From assembly GCA_030038695.1 (NCBI GenBank), contig JASHSN010000024.1, positions 1 to 5,143 on the forward strand: a stretch of DNA of 5,143 bases, in the 5' to 3' direction. Below the pieces are notes generated by a model. The model was not told where the DNA came from, did no database searches, and worked only from the letters and a program-made list of their open reading frames with translations. Position numbers and translations under genes: made by a program. The stretch is from Nitrososphaeraceae archaeon (GTDB taxonomy: Archaea > Thermoproteota > Nitrososphaeria > Nitrososphaerales > Nitrososphaeraceae). Below are positions 1 to 4,980 of the stretch, piece after piece (position 1 is the stretch's first letter; the number at the start of each line of letters is the position of its first letter).

Positions 1-239
1 TTAGAAATGTATGTAACACTATCAACATTTAGACGTCAAACATTTGTAACCTTGAATATCAACAATAGAGTCCTTGCCCCTGATTAAAAGAAAATGAAAA
101 ACCAGTTAGCATTCTTACTGAAAGGGAGATCGTACAATAGTTATCATAAGTCATCTAAAGGATCAAGACCAATGTATTCTGTTTTCCTAGATGAATAATT
201 ATAATCATGTGTTACTACCATAGTATCACGTTACCAACA
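1..239. other. Non-coding stretch at the left edge, no recognisable gene
   Basis: I see no intact gene, RNA or repeat here. The only ATG-started frame of note is 94-198 on the plus strand, a 34-residue basic peptide starting MKNQLAFLLK. It has no TATA-like box at leaderless distance (the closest A+T-rich run, around 83-90, is too near) and resembles no family I know, so I do not call it. The minus strand is broken by frequent stops. The stretch may hold the downstream flank of the gene remnant at 240-386. Confidence 0.5.
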
Positions 240-386
240 CTATTTTTCAACCCATATTATATCGAATTCCCTACCAATCCTTCGGTTGTGATCATACAAG
301 CTCCCGTATACTGTGTAGTATCCTGTTTCTTTAGGAGTAAAAGCACTCCATAGCAGATGAGTAACATAGCAGATATTAACACACAC
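240..386 (-). pseudogene. C-terminal remnant of a secreted/Ig-like domain protein
   Basis: Read on the minus strand, an open frame of 48 codons ends at a TAG at 242-240. Its last 36 residues read like the end of a beta-sandwich (Ig-like or cupredoxin-associated) domain: WSAFTPKETGYYTVYG, then a short loop, then GREFDIIWVEK before the stop. The pattern F-x-P-x-E-x-G-x-Y-x-V is typical of the penultimate strands of Ig-like domains in archaeal exported proteins; that link comes from my memory of such proteins. There is no ATG, and an in-frame TAA at 389-387 closes the frame upstream, where the promoter of the stress-protein gene begins. The N-terminal part is therefore missing, and I read this as a truncated remnant. 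It could instead be a chance open frame; the ordered, non-random composition argues against that. Confidence 0.45.
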
Positions 387-400
387 TTATAATACTATCT

Positions 401-423
401 TGCAGACTGCATTGCACTGCATT
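401..423. promoter_or_regulatory. TGCA-repeat box upstream of the stress-protein promoter
   Basis: Four TGCA half-sites lie at 401-404, 408-411, 413-416 and 418-421; the last three are spaced exactly 5 bases apart. The palindromic core TGCACTGCA is at 413-421. The 16-mer at 408-423 is the exact reverse complement of 1112-1127. The core centre is 43 bases before the ATG at 460 and directly abuts the region where BRE and TATA would sit. Its placement suits an activator, or a repressor that blocks TFB; which one cannot be told from sequence. Confidence 0.6.
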
Positions 424-437
424 CTAACCTTTTAAAT
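424..437 (+). promoter_or_regulatory. BRE/TATA-like core promoter of the universal stress protein
   Basis: A TATA-like run TTTTAAAT at 430-437, preceded by CTAACC, lies about 26 bases before the ATG at 460. Transcription would then begin at or beside the start codon, giving the leaderless mRNA usual in these archaea. No Shine-Dalgarno sequence precedes the ATG, which agrees with this. Confidence 0.5.
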
Positions 438-459
438 CTGTATTCTGGTTGAATTCTAT

Positions 460-945
460 ATGTACAATCCAATGAACAAAGAATTTTCCAGAATATTACT
501 TCCAATTGATGGGTCAGAGTCGTCTATAAAAGCAGCAGAATATGCTATAGGCATAGCTAGAAAAAAAGCAGAGAATAATAACACTGAATTGATCGCACTA
601 CATGTAATTCATTCAGAAATTAAGCATGCGTATTCTACTTATTATGGTGGATCTGTCAATCAAAGCTCCATGGAGAGAATTATAGAACATGTAAAGAGGG
701 AGGCTCAAACATGGTTTGATGAAGTTCAAGAAAAATGTAATGAATACAATGTAAAATTAAGAAGAGAAATTATTGTTAATCCTGGATCATTAGTAGGAGC
801 CATAGTAGATTATGCTGAACATGAGGGAGTTAATTTAATCGTAATGGGCACTAGAGGAAGGTCGGGCTTTAAGAAACTATTACTTGGTAGTACTGCATCT
901 GGAGTAATAACTTACGCGTATTGCCCTGTGTTAGTAGTAAAGTAA
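460..945 (+). CDS. Universal stress protein (UspA family, ATP-binding type)
   Basis: A single-domain universal stress protein of 161 residues, close to the usual length of about 140 to 160. These cytosolic proteins form dimers and adjust cell physiology under stress; many bind ATP or AMP. Residues 9-17 (FSRILLPID) form the first strand with the adenine-contacting Asp17. The nucleotide-binding signature G-x2-G-x9-G-S is complete: G130, G133, G143, S144. The final strand CPVLVVK ends the fold, so the protein looks full length. The complete signature predicts the ATP-binding subtype. M1 is preferred over M5 because the TATA-like box at 430-437 places transcription start at about 460. The gene stands 236 bases ahead of a CBS-domain gene and shares with it a TGCA-repeat box, so co-regulation is likely even though they are separate transcription units. 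The particular target of this paralogue is unknown. Confidence 0.93.
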   Translation: MYNPMNKEFSRILLPIDGSESSIKAAEYAIGIARKKAENNNTELIALHVIHSEIKHAYSTYYGGSVNQSSMERIIEHVKREAQTWFDEVQEKCNEYNVKLRREIIVNPGSLVGAIVDYAEHEGVNLIVMGTRGRSGFKKLLLGSTASGVITYAYCPVLVVK

Positions 946-1111
946 AGAAGGGTGATAAAATTAATCGAGAAGCGAAAGAAGGACCCATTACAATTTGTTT
1001 ATATAAAGTGTTACCTTTTTGATATGTTGAAAAAGAGAGACAGCCACGGTTACTAAATCTAGGAGTCGACAAATTTCAACTAATTTTCGTTCACGTTCTC
1101 ATAGTTAGCGT
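946..1111. other. Spacer with an orphan TATA-like promoter and micro-ORF
   Basis: After the stress-protein stop there is a pyrimidine-rich run CCTTTTT (1013-1019) that could end transcription. A strong TATA-like element TTTATATAAAG lies at 998-1008, and an ATG follows at 1024, the right distance for a leaderless start. It opens only a 10-codon peptide (MLKKRDSHGY, stop at 1054-1056). This may be a promoter left from a lost gene, a small RNA promoter, or chance. No hairpin or RNA family is recognised. Confidence 0.25.
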
Positions 1112-1127
1112 AATGCAGTGCAATGCA
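1112..1127. promoter_or_regulatory. TGCA-repeat box upstream of the two-CBS gene
   Basis: Three TGCA half-sites at 1114-1117, 1119-1122 and 1124-1127 form a perfect 5-base-period array with the palindromic core TGCAGTGCA at 1114-1122. The 16-mer is identical, in reverse orientation, to that at 408-423. It sits about 11 bases before a TATA-like run at 1138-1147 and 64 bases before the TTG start at 1182. The orientation flip relative to the stress-protein copy is compatible with a palindromic protein-binding site. Confidence 0.6.
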
Positions 1128-1137
1128 CAACATTCCA

Positions 1138-1147
1138 ATATATAATA
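1138..1147 (+). promoter_or_regulatory. TATA-like element of the two-CBS gene
   Basis: The run ATATATAATA at 1138-1147 is the best TATA candidate before the gene. A start of transcription about 25 bases on (near 1168) leaves a leader of roughly 14 bases before TTG at 1182, with no Shine-Dalgarno sequence. This fits use of the TTG rather than the later ATG at 1218. Confidence 0.45.
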
Positions 1148-1181
1148 TACCATTACATCCATAGTATATCGAGAAAATCGT

Positions 1182-1694
1182 TTGAATAGTCTAGAAACCA
1201 TCTCGGTATCTAGCATTATGACCCGAGATATAAAAACCGAAAAGGAAGATCAAAATGTTTTAACAGGCTGTAGAATCATGCGTGAGAACAATATTGGATG
1301 TATTATTATTGTGAACCAAAGTGACAATAATAATACCAAACCAGTTGGCATAATCACGGAAAGAGATATAGTACGAATATTAGGATCGTTAAAGCCATCC
1401 TCGTTACAGACGCCGCTACGCGACATAATGAGCAAACCGTTGGTTAAAGTTTCAATTAACAGCTCAGTAAGAGACGCAATTCAGACCATGCAGCAAAAGA
1501 ACATTCGCCGACTTATAGTATCTGATGGTGACGAAATGGTTGGTATAATCACAGATAAAGACATATTCAGAACAATACTGAATAATCAGGAACTTATTCC
1601 TATTCTGCTAGAGGATAAACTGCTGGTAGAACACAAAACGGTTTACGACCAATTTAGTCAATATTGGTTTTCGGATATTTTGCACAGGTCATAA
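1182..1694 (+). CDS. Two-CBS-domain protein (Bateman module), TTG start
   Basis: A soluble protein of 170 residues made of one CBS pair and a C-terminal tail. CBS motifs pair into Bateman modules that sense adenine nucleotides or S-adenosylmethionine. CBS1 spans about 8-68 and CBS2 about 78-134. Both end in the canonical phosphate/ribose-contact motif: GIITERDIV (T59, D62) and GIITDKDIF (T124, D127), so both sites look able to bind ligand. Residues 135-170 form an acidic then aromatic tail (YDQFSQYWFSDILH) with no assigned role; it may be a dimerisation or partner-binding helix. The TTG start is chosen because the CBS1 first strand (ISVSSIM) lies before the only nearby ATG (M13, 1218), an in-frame stop at 1143-1145 limits extension, and no better start lies between. 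No catalytic domain is attached, so it probably acts on a separate partner. A TGCA-repeat box precedes its promoter. Confidence 0.88.
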   Translation: MNSLETISVSSIMTRDIKTEKEDQNVLTGCRIMRENNIGCIIIVNQSDNNNTKPVGIITERDIVRILGSLKPSSLQTPLRDIMSKPLVKVSINSSVRDAIQTMQQKNIRRLIVSDGDEMVGIITDKDIFRTILNNQELIPILLEDKLLVEHKTVYDQFSQYWFSDILHRS

Positions 1695-1740
1695 ACAATG
1701 ATAATTGGTAGTCTTAGTAAGAAATCAGCTAGTATCGGAG

Positions 1741-1751
1741 TAATAACAAAA
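1741..1751 (+). promoter_or_regulatory. Weak TATA-like element of the four-CBS gene
   Basis: The A+T run TAATAACAAAA is centred about 23 bases before the ATG at 1769, the spacing expected for a leaderless start. It is a weaker match than the other promoters here and has no TGCA box. The 74-base gap to the preceding gene also allows read-through, so the gene may be partly co-transcribed with 1182-1694. Confidence 0.3.
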
Positions 1752-1768
1752 TTCATTTCTGTATTTTT

Positions 1769-2704
1769 ATGAACCACCTATTAGATATTCGAATAAAAAA
1801 TGCAGCTCCGCATATATTTAGACGCCCATTTTTGTCTGTTGAATCAAATACACAAATGCTTCAGATAGCGACATTTTTCGCAATAGGGCCTCAAATATAT
1901 GTAGATGGAATAATAGTAATCGATGAAGTACAAAAGAGGCCGGTAGGTAGAATTAGCAGTAAACATATTATTTCTAGCATTCTAGATTCTGGTTATCCAG
2001 ACTGTCTCCAAAAAAAAGCATCACAAATAATGGATAGCTCTGTAATACCTCTAAAAATGGATTCTTCCATGAAAGAAGCATTGGAAGTCTTTGATAGAAC
2101 AAGGTTTGCTTTTATTCCTATATTAACAAAAAAGGAGGATAAGATGGATGACCCAGACGATTCATTTAAAGTTGTAACAGCATCACTTGCAATAAGAGAT
2201 ATTCTACCACTAATTGCAAAAGCTAATCTCAACATACCAATAAGAGAATTATCTTCTCAATTAATATCCATAGATGGTAAGACAAGCATTAGAATTGCAT
2301 TAGACTGTATGCTGAATAATGGTGTTAGAAATATCGGAATAAGACAAGAAGGTTTTGCTCATGGTGATGTTGAGAGCGAAAACATCGGAATAAAATCTAA
2401 TTTGCCTAGTATTATAAATGATAGGAAGATACTCGAATTCCTACTAAGTTATGATGGAAGAACAGTTTTGCGCAAGAATGGGATCGCAGGATTAGCAGAC
2501 CTCAACATCGTTGATAACCTGGATCTCATTTCTGCAACTACTGTTAAATCCAACACTACTGTAAGTAGGGCTGCGGAACTATTGATGGATATACACAATC
2601 CATGTTTGATCTTGGAAGACAATGAAAAGGGAGAGCATAATTACATAATTACTCCCTGGGACATTGTAATGAAAACGCTATTGAGAGGCAAGTCGAACAA
2701 TTAA
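1769..2704 (+). CDS. Four-CBS-domain protein, mostly without canonical ligand motifs
   Basis: A soluble protein of 311 residues that appears to be four diverged CBS motifs in a row: about 10-72, 83-150, 157-228 and 250-307. CBS-type features are the repeated pattern of a substitution-tolerant strand (for example LQKKASQIMDSSVIPLKMD), a helix with an alanine-rich centre (MKEALEVFD; SRAAELLMD), and a closing helix. The T-x-x-D ligand motif is intact only in the fourth unit (T295, D298 in YIITPWDIVMK). The first has S63 and H66 in its place, the second A141 and D144, and the third N217 and K220. Such quadruple-CBS proteins usually fold as two Bateman modules; here one nucleotide site at most is predicted from motif. 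There is no membrane segment or enzyme domain. It follows the two-CBS gene by 74 bases on the same strand, suggesting joint action or a heteromeric sensor. Its partner is unknown. Confidence 0.82.
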   Translation: MNHLLDIRIKNAAPHIFRRPFLSVESNTQMLQIATFFAIGPQIYVDGIIVIDEVQKRPVGRISSKHIISSILDSGYPDCLQKKASQIMDSSVIPLKMDSSMKEALEVFDRTRFAFIPILTKKEDKMDDPDDSFKVVTASLAIRDILPLIAKANLNIPIRELSSQLISIDGKTSIRIALDCMLNNGVRNIGIRQEGFAHGDVESENIGIKSNLPSIINDRKILEFLLSYDGRTVLRKNGIAGLADLNIVDNLDLISATTVKSNTTVSRAAELLMDIHNPCLILEDNEKGEHNYIITPWDIVMKTLLRGKSNN

Positions 2705-2793
2705 AAGATCATATGTATAATAAACATTAGAAAGCTGAATTAGTCCGTTAATATAGAAGTACCTTCTACCTTTTCTATCCACGTGGAGATGTG

Positions 2794-3129
2794 TTATCGT
2801 ATGAGTTGTATATGCAAAGAGTTGATTCTTCTATTGTTTGAGAAACTTATCTTTACTATCATGGCCGAATTTAAATCATAGTCGAATTATTATTATCTGT
2901 CGTGATCGAAATGTACACGTAACGTGATTTTTGTTATGATAACAGTCTATCCACTCAATTCGTTTTTCATAAGGATAAGTATTATCATTATTATGGTGTT
3001 CACCTTTAATCCACTGTCCTCCGGTTTACTAAAGGGTTCATGAATCATGGCATCTTCTGTAAATAGATCCAAAACATGACGTATGTCTTTTCTCAATGTT
3101 AGCCTGAGATAGTCGTAGAAAGTCTTCAT
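2794..3129 (-). pseudogene. Decayed NTF2/SnoaL-like small protein gene
   Basis: The minus-strand frame opens with ATG at 3129 and reads MKTFYDYLRLTLRKDIRHVL, then DLFTEDAMIHEPFSKPEDSG. This is the N-terminal helix and first conserved block of NTF2/SnoaL-like proteins (pattern D-x-x-x-V-L-x-L-F-x-x-D-A-x-I-x-E-P). It stops at TAG 2949-2947, after only 60 residues, too short for the roughly 110 to 130 of the family. Staying in exactly the same frame, the DNA past the stops (TAG 2949-2947; TAA-TAA-TAA in a row at 2895-2887) again reads like the family's final strands: MIVKISFSNNRRINSLHIQ, ending at TAA 2796-2794. Full span would be 111 residues, the family's size. The middle (about 2890-2990) is scrambled, probably by compensating indels plus substitutions. 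The gene is therefore most likely dead. NTF2-like folds serve many functions, so its former substrate cannot be named. A TGCA box and TATA-like run lie upstream on the same strand. Confidence 0.6.
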
Positions 3130-3213
3130 TGTCTAGACGTCTTCTGTCTCTATTTTGATGACGTGTAGACAGTCATTTTTCACAATGCAATCCGTTATTA
3201 GAAAATTCATGTG

Positions 3214-3245
3214 TTAAATAACTACTTGGTTTGCAGTGCAATACA
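3214..3245 (-). promoter_or_regulatory. TGCA box and TATA-like run facing the decayed NTF2-like gene
   Basis: The core TGCAGTGCA is at 3232-3240, with a third half-site degraded to TACA at 3242-3245, keeping the 5-base period. Read on the minus strand, a TATA-like TTATTTAA (3221-3214) follows with a centre-to-centre spacing of about 18 bases, close to the 16 to 19 seen at the stress-protein and membrane-protein promoters. The start codon of the decayed gene is at 3129, which would leave a leader of about 60 bases, longer than the others in this window. Confidence 0.45.
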
Positions 3246-3494
3246 CTAGACTCTTCGAGTATCCTCTATTGCTGATAGAAATTGATTTGACTAATTGTGG
3301 ATGATATCAAAAATAACAGTCGAGATCGATGAAATGAGATAATCCAAAGTGTACTTTCCTATTTGTTGTACGTCCACACATAGGTGATATTATAACTAAC
3401 TATATGTGAACAAATTCTCCACTGCGACCGATTTTAGTGTATAAAATTGCAGTCGACACATTCTAAGCCTCCATACGCACTCGACTCCATTGTC

Positions 3495-3524
3495 ATGCAG
3501 TGCAGTCATAGTCCTAAAATAAAA
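3495..3524 (+). promoter_or_regulatory. TGCA box and TATA-like element of the membrane-protein gene
   Basis: The core TGCAGTGCA is at 3496-3504; the flanks have diverged from the 16-mer of the other boxes. The TATA-like run TAAAATAAAA at 3515-3524 follows after 10 bases. The core centre is 44 bases before the ATG at 3544, almost identical to the 43 bases at the stress-protein gene. The predicted transcription start falls at or a few bases before the ATG, a leaderless arrangement. Confidence 0.55.
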
Positions 3525-3543
3525 CTAATTACTCAATAGACGC

Positions 3544-4026
3544 ATGAAAGGAAATACAGTAACAGTAACAAAGACTAGTCTCTCAGCAATAGTCTATATC
3601 CTGACTGCACTAATGCTTTCTACCGCCATCATATACTTTGTTGTCGCTTCTCAGAGCTACTCCGAACTTTCTCAATTCACCTCTCAAAGCAGCATCAGTA
3701 AGAATGCGTTGACAGAAATTATGGGAATAACAAACGAATTGATATTCTTTACGATTGGAATTGCATATATTCTAGTTGGATTTTGGATGATAAGACGTAA
3801 ATATCATTCAAAGATACCTTACATTGTAGCTATTGCAGGTTCAGCAGTATTGATTGTCTTTTATATTGCTACTCGAACAGTAAATCTTCCAACTATAGGA
3901 TTGCAAACTGATATAGGTACAATAGATACAATATCAAAGGTTCTACAAGGTTCAATAATTGTAGGTTCATTATTCATATTGAGATTATCTGAAAGACTTG
4001 TAACAATATATAAGATGAAGCGTTAA
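3544..4026 (+). CDS. Four-helix integral membrane protein of unknown function
   Basis: A protein of 160 residues with four predicted membrane segments: about 13-36, 63-83, 92-110 and 130-147. Between the first two is a polar, Ser/Gln-rich loop (37-60) that is probably outside if the positive-inside rule holds, since the basic cluster RRKYHSK (84-90) after the second helix and the tail KMKR (157-160) would then be cytoplasmic. The loop RTVNLPTIGLQTDIGTID (111-128), between helices three and four, is the most distinctive stretch. From memory it resembles a loop shared by small thaumarchaeal membrane proteins of no known role, but I cannot name a family. No cofactor or metal motif stands out. 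It stands alone on its strand, and its promoter carries the TGCA box also found before the stress and CBS genes, which suggests a stress-linked role by association only. Confidence 0.8.
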   Translation: MKGNTVTVTKTSLSAIVYILTALMLSTAIIYFVVASQSYSELSQFTSQSSISKNALTEIMGITNELIFFTIGIAYILVGFWMIRRKYHSKIPYIVAIAGSAVLIVFYIATRTVNLPTIGLQTDIGTIDTISKVLQGSIIVGSLFILRLSERLVTIYKMKR

Positions 4027-4060
4027 AATTGAAATCGACTTTTATTACGCCGCAGTCAAC

Positions 4061-4286
4061 ATGGAGACAATCAACAAGAACCTAGGATCATCAACATACA
4101 AACTCATTTAGTAGCAGACAGCCTGATATTAAGACTCGAGAAGTTAGAATAGACTTTTCGTTTAGAAGAGAGGTCTTCATTATTGCCGGTGCCTTAGTGG
4201 GAGGACTAGCGATGACGATTCGATTGACTTTTTTCAACATTACTTACTCAGCCATCTTACTTAATTTGGAAACACCTTCTCGATAA
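4061..4286 (+). pseudogene. Broken gene for a small membrane protein
   Basis: The frame opens with ATG at 4061 (METINKNLGSSTYKLI) and stops at TAG 4109-4111. A second plus-strand frame, open from 4086 to TAA 4284-4286, then reads IKTREVRIDFSFRREVFI followed by the strongly hydrophobic IAGALVGGLAMTI and FFNITYSAILL. A charged N-terminus, a D-F-S-F-R-R-E juxtamembrane stretch and a glycine-rich membrane helix make a coherent protein, but the second frame has no ATG before 4212, inside the helix. The simplest reading is one gene with a frameshift between about 4086 and 4108. Its end overlaps the 3' end of the opposing glycosyltransferase frame (4261-4286), which suggests its own 3' part is lost too. 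I recall similar small membrane proteins in Nitrososphaeria but cannot name one. It could also be an accidental open frame opposite lost glycosyltransferase sequence. Confidence 0.4.
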
Positions 4287-4303
4287 TGTTCGAAAGATGT
4301 GTG
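4244..4303 (-). pseudogene. Out-of-frame continuation of the glycosyltransferase
   Basis: In a different minus-strand frame from the main gene, the DNA reads HTSFEHYREGVSKLSKMAE and then TAA (4246-4244). This resembles the C-terminal segment expected after the glucosyltransferase core: a His followed by T-S-F, then an acidic and basic helix. In GpgS proteins a histidine just after the core helps bind the metal with the DxD motif; the His encoded at 4303-4301 is the likely counterpart. Compared with the G-T-K-E-H-T-S-F pattern I recall from archaeal relatives, the junction fits loss of about 10 bases. The closing TAA may itself be a mutated CAA, since the following codons read VML. Codon-level agreement over 19 residues makes chance unlikely. 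Confidence 0.5.
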
Positions 4304-4956
4304 TCCATGAATATCTCTTTAATATGATATCCTGAAATGGCTGCTTCAATTAGAAACCAAACATCTATGCCCCATCCATCAGGAGTGGAGTCAGAACCAT
4401 GATGTCTCTTTAGAAGGCCTTCCCAAACTTTTCTTCTAGCACATATCTCCCCACTTAGAGGTTGTTCAAATTGAGATAATTCCGGAAAGAAAGTATGCAG
4501 CATAGGTCTTGCAACTAGCTTTGTAACTGCATCTCTGGCATGTCTTGTATAAAATCCTCTTGACATATCGCAATTATCGTCGATTAAGACCCTAACCAAT
4601 TTATCGATCCATTCTGGTGTAAGGTTTATTATGTCTGCATCCAAAAAGAGAATGATATCAGCTAATCTATCAAAAGCTTCTCTCAATCCTTCTTTCGTAG
4701 CCAATCCCTTTGCAGGAAACTTTCTTGTTGGCTGTTGTATTACGATTGCTCCTGCTCTTTCAGCTACCTCGGTGGTTTTATCAGTAGAATATGCATCAAC
4801 TACTATTACATCTCGTTTGTAATGACCGTACTTAGCAGTAGCAATAGAATTTTCAATAGTACCTTCTTCATTCTTAGCAGGGAAGATAACATTGACTTTG
4901 GGAACCAGATTTTGAGAGTTATTTTGATCAACCAAGGTAGAAATGCCCATTGCCAT
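4261..4956 (-). CDS. GpgS-like family 2/81 glycosyltransferase, C-terminus probably frameshifted
   Basis: A cytosolic GT-A-fold nucleotide-sugar transferase, closest in motifs to glucosyl-3-phosphoglycerate synthase (GT81), which makes the precursor of the compatible solute glucosylglycerate. The exact substrate is inferred. Residues are numbered from an upstream in-frame TTG at 5076. The fold starts at VNVIFPAKNEE (61-71); DVIVVDAYSTDKT is at 89-101; the metal-binding DxD is D146-A-D148 (LFLDAD); QPLSGE at 205-210 is the conserved acceptor loop; DGWGIDVWFLIEAA is at 233-246. I prefer the ATG at 4956 (residue 41): a TATA-like run lies 24 bases before it, and residues 1-40 do not look like the family. 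That leaves 231 residues, short for GT81. After IFM the frame turns to an unlikely tail (DTHLSNIIEKVFPN), while another frame continues with family-like sequence (4303-4244). The gene may therefore be inactive, or the window may carry a sequencing error. Confidence 0.75.
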   Translation of the reverse strand: MAMGISTLVDQNNSQNLVPKVNVIFPAKNEEGTIENSIATAKYGHYKRDVIVVDAYSTDKTTEVAERAGAIVIQQPTRKFPAKGLATKEGLREAFDRLADIILFLDADIINLTPEWIDKLVRVLIDDNCDMSRGFYTRHARDAVTKLVARPMLHTFFPELSQFEQPLSGEICARRKVWEGLLKRHHGSDSTPDGWGIDVWFLIEAAISGYHIKEIFMDTHLSNIIEKVFPN

Positions 4957-4972
4957 GCTTACATATTCGTTT

Positions 4973-4980
4973 CTTAAAAT
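4973..4980 (-). promoter_or_regulatory. TATA-like element of the glycosyltransferase gene
   Basis: On the minus strand ATTTTAAG (4980-4973) is preceded by the G+C-richer CGCGAG and lies 17 to 24 bases before the ATG at 4956, compatible with a leaderless start there. Its main value is in choosing that ATG over the TTG at 5076. Confidence 0.35.

Larger units (their letters stand above)
3130..3543. other. Divergent intergenic region with two TGCA boxes
   Basis: This region separates the decayed minus-strand gene from the plus-strand membrane gene and would hold both promoters. It contains two TGCA boxes (3232-3245 and 3496-3504), a minus-strand TATA-like run at 3214-3221 and a plus-strand one at 3515-3524. 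A third A+T run, GTATAAAATT (3439-3448), is followed by a lone TGCA. Short frames seen and not called: a 25-codon minus-strand frame 3210-3133 (MNFLITDCIVKNDCLHVIKI and on), ending just before the decayed gene; a 13-residue plus-strand frame from 3301 (MISKITVEIDEMR); and a 19-residue minus-strand frame with a single C-x-x-C. None has further support. Confidence 0.5.

Noticed and set aside
94..198. Plus-strand 34-residue basic peptide
   Set aside because: No promoter at a suitable distance and no recognisable similarity; length is within chance expectation.
401..421. TGCA repeats as a CRISPR or mobile short-repeat array
   Set aside because: The units are 5 bases long without spacers of even length, and copies are dispersed singly at promoters, so a regulatory site fits better.
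869..1072. Minus-strand frame of 67 codons over the end of the stress-protein gene
   Set aside because: It overlaps a well-supported gene on the other strand, has no family-like pattern, and no promoter-like element was evident.
1250..1435. Minus-strand hydrophobic frame of 61 codons
   Set aside because: It is the antisense shadow of the first CBS domain; its hydrophobicity follows from the reverse complement of Ile/Asn-rich codons.
1993..2235. Minus-strand frame of 80 codons
   Set aside because: It lies wholly inside the four-CBS gene in antisense and shows no domain signal.
2778..2787. Perfect 10-base palindrome TCCACGTGGA after the four-CBS gene
   Set aside because: Single copy, not near a promoter, and no loop or T-run that would make it a terminator; likely chance.
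3133..3210. Minus-strand 25-codon frame directly upstream of the NTF2-like remnant
   Set aside because: It ends a few bases before that gene and might look like a leader peptide, but it has no repeated codons, no attenuator-like hairpin and no known counterpart.
4631..4977. Two plus-strand frames of 63 and 80 codons
   Set aside because: Both are antisense to the conserved glycosyltransferase core, whose motifs (DxD, DAYSTD) are plainly on the minus strand.
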